Positions 1 to 4,250 of a stretch of 5,695 bases of DNA are shown here, piece after piece. The stretch is taken from contig JALNYD010000187.1 in the NCBI GenBank assembly GCA_023230025.1, positions 1-5,695 on the forward strand, read 5' to 3'. The notes below the pieces were generated by a model. It saw nothing but the letters and a program-made list of their open reading frames with translations, did no database searches and was not told where the DNA came from. The stretch is from Candidatus Cloacimonadota bacterium (GTDB lineage: Bacteria > Cloacimonadota > Cloacimonadia > Cloacimonadales > Cloacimonadaceae). Every line of letters starts with the position of its first letter. Position 1 is the stretch's first letter. The position numbers were made by a program, and so were the translations under genes.

Positions 1-332
1 CAAGCTTCGATTTACATAAATATGGTCACTTAGCAATCTGTCAAGTTGATACTTTTCCACTATCCGGTTTTCGGCTGTTTTCGGTTGGCTGGGATTTTTC
101 CTTGAATGAAAGCGAATTTCGGTACGCGGATTGGTAGAAGCCTGATATGACTGATGGATTGACTATTGCGACTTTTTCATAGCACGCAGATTACGCAGAT
201 TACGCAGATTTAACATGGACGGTTGTGTTTTATCGGATTAATCAGTCTTATCAGTTCAATCTGCGTTCTATTATCCTAAAACGCCAAAACCTAAAACGTC
301 AGTTCGATCAGTCAGTAAAAATCAGGTTTCTA
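1..332. other. Non-coding stretch downstream of the sorting-tail fragment
   Basis: I see no convincing gene here. One plus-strand frame is open from the left edge (base 3) to a TAG at 135-137, giving 44 codons, but I recognise no family in it and cannot tell a gene end from chance. A short near-tandem repeat, TTTTCGGCTG then TTTTCGGTTG, lies at 68-87. The clearest structure is the nonamer repeat at 184-266, listed separately. The stretch lies 3' of the minus-strand fragment at 333-824, but I find no stem followed by a T-run that would act as its terminator. Confidence 0.6.
184..266. repeat. Triple tandem nonamer ACGCAGATT with an inverted distal copy
   Basis: ACGCAGATT occurs three times head to tail without a gap (184-192, 193-201, 202-210). 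A perfect inverted copy, AATCTGCGT, lies at 258-266. Any of the three left copies could pair with the right copy, giving a 9-bp stem with a loop of about 47 to 65 nt and slippage between registers. The loop is AT-rich and carries repeated ATCAGT/TATCAGT words around 240-256. Tandem CGCAGATTA-type blocks closed by an inverted copy look like a dispersed intergenic repeat rather than coding DNA. That reading is inference, because only one locus is visible. Confidence 0.6.
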
Positions 333-824
333 CTACTTCAGCATAATCATCTTGCCGCTATCGCTATACGATCCGCTGCTCAGCTTATAGAAATATACAC
401 CGGAGCCCAGTTCAGAACCGTGGGCGTCTTTACCATCCCAGGCCACACTGTGTTCTCCGGCCGATTTCACCGAGTTTTCCAGGCGCCGTACCATCTGTCC
501 CTTGAGGTTATAGATCTCCAGGGTCACGGGACCTCGTTCTTTCAGGGAATAGCGGATGCTCGTAACTGGGTTGAAAGGATTGGGGTAGTTTCCTAATAGT
601 CGGGTAGTTAGTTCCGGGCTTTGGCCATCGGTATTGCTCAGCGGGATGCCAACCCCGGAGATTTCGACCAGGTGCGGATTGTCATCCATGTTGTCCGTGA
701 TCCTTAGTGTGGCATGATGATTCCCGATATCGGTAGGAAGGTAGCGAATAACCAGGCTTTGGCTCTCTGAGGCTTGAAGAATTATCGGCAAGTCAGGAAA
801 CTGGGTGTCAACTATCTGGAACAT
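333..824 (-). CDS. Orphan C-terminal fragment of a secreted protein with a type IX-type (Por/FlgD-Ig-like) sorting domain
   Basis: The 163-residue reading frame has two recognisable parts. Residues about 10-62 resemble the end of an Ig-like 'choice-of-anchor D'/ASH-type domain (SLVIRYLP, HHATLRITDN, LVEISGVGI). Residues about 76-163 are a classic FCB-group sorting tail: YPNPFNP (80-86), a TSIRYSL strand, VTLEIYNLKGQMVRRL, WDGKD, and the ending SGVYFYKL…GKMIMLK. In intact proteins this tail directs a periplasmic substrate through an outer-membrane secretion system. No signal peptide or catalytic domain precedes it, and an in-frame TGA lies only five codons before the ATG (minus-strand TGA at 839-837). 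The ATG has no good ribosome binding site; an AAGGAGG on the minus strand (868-862) is about 37 nt too far upstream. I infer the decayed 3' end of a larger gene, though a short expressed protein is not excluded. Confidence 0.7.
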   Translation of the reverse strand: MFQIVDTQFPDLPIILQASESQSLVIRYLPTDIGNHHATLRITDNMDDNPHLVEISGVGIPLSNTDGQSPELTTRLLGNYPNPFNPVTSIRYSLKERGPVTLEIYNLKGQMVRRLENSVKSAGEHSVAWDGKDAHGSELGSGVYFYKLSSGSYSDSGKMIMLK

Positions 825-880
825 TTCACTGCCGTCTCAGGCTCTCTCGAACTGACTCCAACCTCCTTAGCCGTGGTCGG

Positions 881-928
881 GATGCCGTCACAATGCGGTC
901 ATAAAAGTGACGGCAAAGTGACCGCATC
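881..928. repeat. Interleaved inverted repeats with pseudoknot-like topology
   Basis: Four related 8-9 bp words lie in the order A-B-A'-B'. A is GCCGTCAC (884-891), B is ATGCGGTCA (893-901), A' is GTGACGGC (907-914) and B' is TGACCGCAT (919-927). A pairs perfectly with A', and B with B', so the perfect pairings cross each other. The nested alternative, A with B' and B with A', works only with one mismatch per stem (C·C and G·G). Each half can also be read as an approximately 11-bp direct repeat. There is no T-run on either side, so it is not an ordinary terminator. It lies 57 bp upstream of the minus-strand fragment's ATG and could be an operator or iteron-like site, an RNA pseudoknot, or a remnant of a mobile repeat. 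Confidence 0.6.
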
Positions 929-1156
929 ATGAGGATGACTAAGTGGGGGAGACGAGACGGATAGCCGGCATTTCCCGGCTCCTGATCATTCCTGACTGGT
1001 GATTGAATTCTAGTTATTCAGAAGCTATCAATTCTTGTGGAAATCACTTAAAAGATCGTTGAATAATCAGTGTCATTGGCTGCAGAGCTTGTGCGATGAC
1101 TCAAAAACCGTGGTATTGTCACTCTAGCTCCATTGTTACCTTAGTTTAGATAGAAG
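929..1156. other. Non-coding spacer between palindromes
   Basis: No reading frame of note on either strand and no recognised RNA gene. One small hairpin, AGCCGG (963-968) with CCGGCT (975-980) around a 6-nt loop, has no T-run on either strand. The rest is unremarkable mixed sequence leading into the 125-bp array. Confidence 0.5.
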
Positions 1157-1160
1157 GGGG

Positions 1161-1254
1161 ATAGGATTGCAGACGTCTCGTCTGCATAAGCAGCGGAGCT
1201 GCTTTGGTTTACGGAACTCTGTTCCGTTTCGACACGAGACGTGTCGAATCCTAT
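1161..1254. repeat. Core copy 1: four triloop hairpins inside a closing stem
   Basis: Terminal inverted repeats ATAGGATT (1161-1168) and AATCCTAT (1247-1254) can close the element. Inside are four consecutive perfect hairpins with 3-nt loops. H1 at 1169-1185 is GCAGACG-TCT-CGTCTGC. H2 at 1188-1204 is AAGCAGC-GGA-GCTGCTT. H3 at 1211-1227 is ACGGAAC-TCT-GTTCCGT. H4 at 1228-1248 has a 9-bp stem, TTCGACACG, with loop AGA; its last two bases are shared with the closing stem. Hairpin centres lie at positions 17, 36, 59 and 78 of the 94-bp core, symmetric about its midpoint. Copies 2 and 3 repeat this layout at +125 and +250. Confidence 0.9.
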
Positions 1255-1285
1255 GGTTTTTAGAACTGATAATGAAAGCCTGGGG

Positions 1286-1379
1286 ATAGGATTGCAGACG
1301 TCTCATCTGCATAAGCAGCGGAGCTGCTTTGGTTTACGGAACTCCGTTCCGTTTCGACACGAGACGTGTCGAATCCTAT
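1286..1379. repeat. Core copy 2 of the four-hairpin element
   Basis: Same layout as copy 1 shifted by 125 bp: H1 1294-1310, H2 1313-1329, H3 1336-1352, H4 1353-1373, closing arms 1286-1293 and 1372-1379. A at 1305 replaces the G of the other copies and turns one C-G pair of H1 into C·A on the plus strand, or G·U on the minus strand. The H3 loop is TCC, the exact complement of the H2 loop GGA. Confidence 0.9.
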
Positions 1380-1410
1380 GGTTTTCAGAACTGATAATGA
1401 AAGCCTGGGG

Positions 1411-1504
1411 ATAGGATTGCAGACGTCTCGTCTGCATAAGCAGCGGAGCTGCTTTGGTTTACGGAACTCCGTTCCGTTTCGACACGAGACGTGTCGAATC
1501 CTAT
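1411..1504. repeat. Core copy 3 of the four-hairpin element
   Basis: Same layout shifted by 250 bp from copy 1: H1 1419-1435, H2 1438-1454, H3 1461-1477, H4 1478-1498, closing arms 1411-1418 and 1497-1504. All four stems are perfectly paired and the H3 loop is TCC. This is the last copy; the 31-bp spacer sequence does not follow it, and a different GC-rich element begins almost at once. Confidence 0.9.
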
Positions 1505-1508
1505 GTCC

Positions 1509-1620
1509 GGGTTTGATACCCATCCTACTAACAACCCGGGGTTGCGCTGCGCTGCACCCTGGGTTATGGAATTGAAGGGGGTGCTTCTCAAACCTGCATC
1601 GGATGGGTTATCTTAGGTTT
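1509..1620. repeat. GC-rich palindromic intergenic element abutting the array
   Basis: The centrepiece is a hairpin at 1533-1565: AACCCGGGGT pairs with ACCCTGGGTT (10 bp including one G·T) around a 13-nt GC-rich loop that can itself form a 3-bp GCG/CGC stem (1544-1552). Around it lie further inverted repeats: GGGT/ACCC at 1509-1521, GATACCCATCC (1515-1525) with GGATGGGTTATC (1601-1612, one extra base), and AAACCT (1590-1595) with AGGTTT (1615-1620). No coding potential is convincing. It looks like a second class of dispersed palindromic repeat, unrelated in sequence to the 125-bp unit. That is inference from structure. Confidence 0.5.
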
Positions 1621-1881
1621 ATCAACAGCCGGCACCTTTAGGTACCAGGATCAGAATATGGAACTGGTTCCGGGTTGTCAAAAAGAATATACTGCATTGG
1701 ACTATATCTTCACAAATATATCGTCTGAACAGGTCGTCGCTGCGAAGTCTCTTTGCAGAAGCAGGACTCTCCCGCTGATATTTTTCTTGACATGATATCG
1801 GTAGGGATAAAAGTGACATCTAAGGTAGAGAAGCCAGATAAAGGCTGATAAGTTGTTATGGTACCCGCACTTGCGGTTTTG
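1621..1881. other. Non-coding stretch before the operon terminator
   Basis: I find no supported gene. A 65-codon minus-strand frame (1622-1819) matches no family I recognise and has no clear ribosome binding site. A TTGACA (1787-1792) is followed after 15 bp by TAAAAG (1808-1813), a poor -10, so a plus-strand promoter is possible but weak. A small hairpin CCGC-ACTT-GCGG with a following TTTT lies at 1865-1880, directly upstream of the main terminator, and could form a tandem terminator with it. No tRNA T-arm or other known RNA motif was seen. Confidence 0.4.
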
Positions 1882-1909
1882 ATAGCTACATTTGTTAGCT
1901 ATTTTTTTT
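1882..1909 (+). terminator. Intrinsic terminator upstream of rimP
   Basis: ATAGCTA (1882-1888) pairs perfectly with TAGCTAT (1896-1902) around a 7-nt loop, and the 3' arm runs into eight consecutive T (1902-1909). The stem is short and AT-rich, but the T-run is strong. It is oriented to stop plus-strand transcription from the left before the operon. No clear plus-strand gene lies upstream, so it either ends an unrecognised short transcript or acts as a leader attenuator for rimP. Confidence 0.75.
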
Positions 1910-1922
1910 GATGCGAATGCGC

Positions 1923-1970
1923 TTTACAAAACGCCGAAGCTGACGTTTACTTAGTCAGAACAGCTATCAT
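1923..1970 (+). promoter_or_regulatory. Candidate promoter of the rimP-nusA-infB operon
   Basis: After the terminator, TTTACA (1923-1928) is followed by a 17-bp spacer and TTTACT (1946-1951), a 4/6 match to a sigma-70 -10 box. An alternative -10 is TATCAT (1965-1970), with CTGACG (1940-1945) 19 bp upstream, which would put the start about 20 nt before the rimP codon. Neither is strong. A promoter is expected here because the terminator isolates the operon from the left. Confidence 0.3.
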
Positions 1971-1995
1971 AAATACAGAACAAAAGGAAGAAACA

Positions 1996-2475
1996 GTGGA
2001 ATATTATCGAACTCAAGTGGAAGACATCGCCAGGAAGATATGCACTCAGATGCATTTGGCCTTGTACGATGTAGATGAAAAGATGTCCGGCAAGGGACGT
2101 ATCATCATTGTGTATCTCACCAAGATTGGCGGAGTGACATTGGATGAGTGTGCCCGGTTCAGCCGCAGCTTGAGTGATGAACTGGAAGCTTTTGATCTGA
2201 TTCCTGAACGATACTTTTTGGAGGTATCCAGTCCTGGATTGGAGCGTCCGTTGAAGCTAAAGAGTCATTGGGTGAGCGCAATCAACGAAAAGGTTGCCGT
2301 GCAATGGACCAATGAAGAAGAGAAGCTTTCCAATATGGGCTCGCTGATTGAGGTAAATCAGGATACCATTGTTTTGGATGATCGTGGAACTCTGGTGGAG
2401 ATTCCTCTAAAATCCATATCCAGAGCGAAAACTGTATATTTGGGGTTACCCAGAGGTGAAGAAGATGAGCGTTAA
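1996..2475 (+). CDS. rimP: Ribosome maturation factor RimP
   Basis: RimP is a cytoplasmic factor that binds the free 30S subunit and helps its late assembly. The 159-residue product matches the family in length (about 150) and in its two-domain plan: an N-terminal alpha/beta domain (about 1-85) and a C-terminal SH3-like barrel (about 88-155). The family signature is clear at residues 73-86, YFLEVSSPGLERPL, preceded by the typical GGVTLDECARFSRSLSDELE segment (45-64). The start is GTG at 1996, behind AAGGAAG (1984-1990) at 5-nt spacing; the sequence reads MEYYRTQVEDIARK, a normal family N-terminus. It is first in a rimP-nusA-ylxR-ylxQ-infB operon, and its last 11 bases overlap nusA, implying translational coupling. 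Nothing looks broken. Confidence 0.95.
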   Translation: MEYYRTQVEDIARKICTQMHLALYDVDEKMSGKGRIIIVYLTKIGGVTLDECARFSRSLSDELEAFDLIPERYFLEVSSPGLERPLKLKSHWVSAINEKVAVQWTNEEEKLSNMGSLIEVNQDTIVLDDRGTLVEIPLKSISRAKTVYLGLPRGEEDER

Positions 2476-3703
2476 TATTCTGGATGCGGTGAACAAACTT
2501 GCCGTAATCAAACAATTGGATGGCCATCTGATCCAGGAGATCGTGGTGGAAGCCATCACCAGCACTCTATCCAAAAAGCTTGGTGAAGAGAACGAACTGG
2601 AAGTGTATATCGATTCAGCTTCCAGTGGGATCAAAGCGCGGTTCAAGTGTCTGGTGGTGGAGCTGGAAAACTCTTTGGGTGAGATCTCTCTGAGCGAAGC
2701 CAGAGAAAACTATGATGCCCATGCAGCTTTGGGTGATTATATTCAGAAAGAACTGAGCCTGTATGAGTTTGAACCCAAGCTTGTCAAGACTGCCCAGAAG
2801 ATAATCCAGGATCGCATCCGCAATCTGGAAGACGAGAAAATCCAGAACGATTTTAACAAGCAGAAGCACACGATTGTTTCTGGCAAGATAAAGACTATTG
2901 ATGAGAACAACGGTGGCTATCGTATTGATTTGGGTTACACGGATGCGCTGTTGCCCCTGGATGAACAGATTGAGAACGAGTTTTACCGCGTTGGTGACAA
3001 CATCAAAGCCTATGTCACCAATATCCGCAGTGGTTCAAACGGTGTGACAGTGATTCTTTCACGCACCAATCCGGAGTTTGTCAAGAAACTCTTTGAAGCT
3101 GAGATTCCGGCCATTTCTGCTGGTACACTCAGGATTCGCAAGATTGTTCGAGAACCCGGGATTCGCACCAAGGTTGAGCTGGAAGGACTTGATCCCAAGC
3201 TGGATCCGATCACAGAATGCGTTGGCCCAAAGGGTACCCGTATCGACAGCATCCGTAAAGAATTACACGGCGAGCAGATTGACATCGTGGTATACAGTGA
3301 GGATCCCGAAAAGCTGATCGAGAATGCCTTGGGCATTCACAATGTCAAGCGGGTCATCATCGAGCGCAACCGTGCTGCCAGTGTGATTGTGGATGAAGCC
3401 GATAAGGTGATGGCAATTGGCAAACAGGGAAAAAACGTGAAACTGGCTGCCAAACTGACTGGTCTCAAGATCGATATATTTACCACCGAAGAGTTTGAAG
3501 AAAAGATGTCCAAAGAACGTCGTACTGTAAGCCATATCACTGAGCTTGACGGGGTGACACCCAAGATTGCCGAAGTATTGCGAAATGCAGGTTACACCAG
3601 CGTTCAGGATATCTTCACTGCCAGCGTGAACGAGCTTGCTGCGCTGGAAGGGATGGGACAAAAAACAGCTGAGAAGCTAAAGGAAAGCGCAAAGTATTTC
3701 TAA
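2465..3703 (+). CDS. nusA: Transcription termination/antitermination factor NusA
   Basis: NusA binds RNA polymerase and nascent RNA and modulates pausing, intrinsic termination and antitermination. The 412-residue product has the full order of domains: polymerase-binding N-terminal domain (about 1-130), S1 domain (about 135-202, from TIVSGKIKTID to VTVILSRT), KH1 with GPKG (254-257) in VGPKGTRIDSIRKEL, KH2 with GKQG (319-322) in IGKQGKNVKLAAKLTG, and one C-terminal helix-hairpin-helix-like unit (about 358-411, LEGMGQKTAEKLKE). Escherichia coli NusA carries two acidic C-terminal repeats; here there is one. I chose ATG 2465 because AGAGGTGA (2452-2459) sits 5 nt before it. A GTG at 2456, in frame and three codons earlier, lies within that ribosome binding site. 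It overlaps rimP by 11 bp, and its stop overlaps ylxR (TAATG). Confidence 0.97.
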   Translation: MSVNILDAVNKLAVIKQLDGHLIQEIVVEAITSTLSKKLGEENELEVYIDSASSGIKARFKCLVVELENSLGEISLSEARENYDAHAALGDYIQKELSLYEFEPKLVKTAQKIIQDRIRNLEDEKIQNDFNKQKHTIVSGKIKTIDENNGGYRIDLGYTDALLPLDEQIENEFYRVGDNIKAYVTNIRSGSNGVTVILSRTNPEFVKKLFEAEIPAISAGTLRIRKIVREPGIRTKVELEGLDPKLDPITECVGPKGTRIDSIRKELHGEQIDIVVYSEDPEKLIENALGIHNVKRVIIERNRAASVIVDEADKVMAIGKQGKNVKLAAKLTGLKIDIFTTEEFEEKMSKERRTVSHITELDGVTPKIAEVLRNAGYTSVQDIFTASVNELAALEGMGQKTAEKLKESAKYF

Positions 3704-3927
3704 TGCCAAATCATTATAGTAAAGCTGGCCACAATCCAATTCGCACCTGCGTGGTGTGCCGGCAGAAAAGCGCTAAATCCCATCTATTGCCCTTTGTAGT
3801 ATTACCAGGAGGGATCGTTTATGATCTTTCTGGCAAATTGCAATGCCGCAAGCTATATCACTGTCCGGGCTGTTTGGAGTTATTACCAAAATGGCGCAAG
3901 CGCAGAAACAAGAGCAGGGCAGTATGA
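3703..3927 (+). CDS. ylxR: YlxR family (DUF448) nucleic-acid-binding protein, divergent
   Basis: The 74-residue product sits exactly where YlxR is found, between nusA and an L7Ae-type gene, and carries the family's opening signature PIRTCVVCRQKSAKSHLLPFV (from residue 12). YlxR proteins are small, basic and thought to bind RNA or act on transcription; the precise role is not settled. The second half is divergent: where relatives usually have a GRGAYVC-like segment, this one has CRKLYHCPGC (48-57), followed by a basic tail (KWRKRRNKSR, 63-72). The result is two CxxC pairs (Cys16/19 and Cys54/57) plus Cys48, which could bind a metal; that is inference. It starts at ATG 3703 in a TAATG overlap with the nusA stop. 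The AAAGGAAA at 3679-3686 is rather far away, so coupled reinitiation is likely. Its stop overlaps ylxQ (ATGA). Confidence 0.85.
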   Translation: MPNHYSKAGHNPIRTCVVCRQKSAKSHLLPFVVLPGGIVYDLSGKLQCRKLYHCPGCLELLPKWRKRRNKSRAV

Positions 3928-4238
3928 GCAAAGAAGCCAAAATTATGAACTTGATGCAATTTGCCCGCAAGGCGGGTAAACTTAGCGCAGGAACTGATGC
4001 CTGCTTGAGAGAACTGCATCACAAACACATACATCTGATAATTGTCGCAGCGGACACGGCCGAGCGTACGGTAACCCGTGTTAAGAATGATCTTCGCGAA
4101 CAGAATAGCAAAGTCATGATGATAGAGCTAAGTTCGCAACAAGAACTAAGCGCAGCCCTTGGTTTACATCTAACGGGCGTGTATGGCATAAGCGATAAAA
4201 ACTTTGCTGCCAAGATGATCGAATATTGGCAGTCTTGA
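3924..4238 (+). CDS. ylxQ: L7Ae/L30e-family protein (YlxQ-like)
   Basis: The 104-residue product matches the small bacterial L7Ae/L30e/S12e-family proteins encoded between ylxR and infB, whose relatives bind kink-turn RNA. Family features are the N-terminal MNLMQFARKAGKLSAGTDACLREL (residues 8-31), the strand-turn LIIVAADTAERTVTRV (38-53), a second strand VMMIELS (64-70) and the closing TGVYGISDKNFAAKMIE (84-100). I chose ATG 3924 because it gives the family's usual length and an ATGA overlap with the ylxR stop. The frame stays open upstream to an ATG at 3843, but that extension lies inside ylxR and has no family similarity. AGGG at 3916-3919 is only a weak ribosome binding site, so translation probably depends on coupling to ylxR. 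The exact cellular role is not established. Confidence 0.88.
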   Translation: MSKEAKIMNLMQFARKAGKLSAGTDACLRELHHKHIHLIIVAADTAERTVTRVKNDLREQNSKVMMIELSSQQELSAALGLHLTGVYGISDKNFAAKMIEYWQS

Positions 4239-4241
4239 AGT

Positions 4242-4246
4242 GGAGG
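4242..4246 (+). promoter_or_regulatory. Strong ribosome binding site that fixes the infB TTG start
   Basis: GGAGG lies 4 nt before the TTG at 4251, within the 12-bp gap between ylxQ and infB. It is the strongest Shine-Dalgarno sequence in the operon and supports TTG as the start, since the next in-frame ATG (4299) has no comparable site and would remove the start of the conserved N-terminal domain. Confidence 0.8.
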
Positions 4247-4250
4247 AACC

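Larger units (their letters stand above)
1157..1504. repeat. Tandem array, exact 125-bp period, three 94-bp palindromic cores
   Basis: Cores lie at 1161-1254, 1286-1379 and 1411-1504, separated by two 31-bp spacers (1255-1285, 1380-1410) that differ at one base (1261 T, 1386 C). The cores are nearly identical. Copy 2 alone has A at 1305 where the others have G (1180, 1430). Copy 1 has T at 1220 where the others have C (1345, 1470). GGGG precedes every core. Homology ends sharply at the AATCCTAT of copy 3, so the array is three cores and two spacers. The spacers match each other, which excludes CRISPR. Short frames crossing the array translate the repeat into similar peptides and are not genes. 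The exact period suggests recent tandem duplication of a 125-bp unit. Confidence 0.95.

Noticed and set aside
16..44. Minus-strand promoter (TTGACA at 44-39) reading out of the left edge
   Set aside because: The -35 is perfect but no good -10 lies 16-18 bp away, and no gene is visible there.
3..137. Possible 3' end of a plus-strand gene entering from the left edge (44 codons)
   Set aside because: Open frame only; no recognisable motif, and the length is not significant.
1157..1504. CRISPR array
   Set aside because: Regular spacing, but the 31-bp spacers are the same sequence, the 94-bp repeats are far too long, and no cas gene is near.
1161..1504. Integron attC sites or RAYT-associated REP sequences
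   Set aside because: Size and folding are suggestive, but I see neither the attC core-site motifs nor the GTAG/GAAG tetranucleotide at the stem foot, and no integrase or transposase in the window.
1260..1591. Short frames on both strands across the array, with repeated peptides
   Set aside because: They are translations of the 125-bp palindromic unit; the peptide repeats simply follow the DNA repeats, and there is no ribosome binding site or family match.
1787..1817. Promoter TTGACA plus a shared ATAAAAGTGAC word (also at 901-911)
   Set aside because: The -10 is poor and the spacing short; an 11-base match within 5.7 kb is expected by chance a few times.
1622..1819. 65-codon minus-strand frame
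   Set aside because: No recognisable family, no clear ribosome binding site, and it lies in a repeat-rich gap; length is compatible with chance.
2456..2464. GTG start for nusA three codons before the chosen ATG
   Set aside because: The GTG is inside the AGAGGTGA ribosome binding site that is ideally spaced for ATG 2465.
3843..3923. N-terminal extension of the L7Ae-family gene
   Set aside because: The 27 extra codons overlap ylxR in another frame, lack family similarity, and the ATGA overlap start at 3924 gives the normal length.
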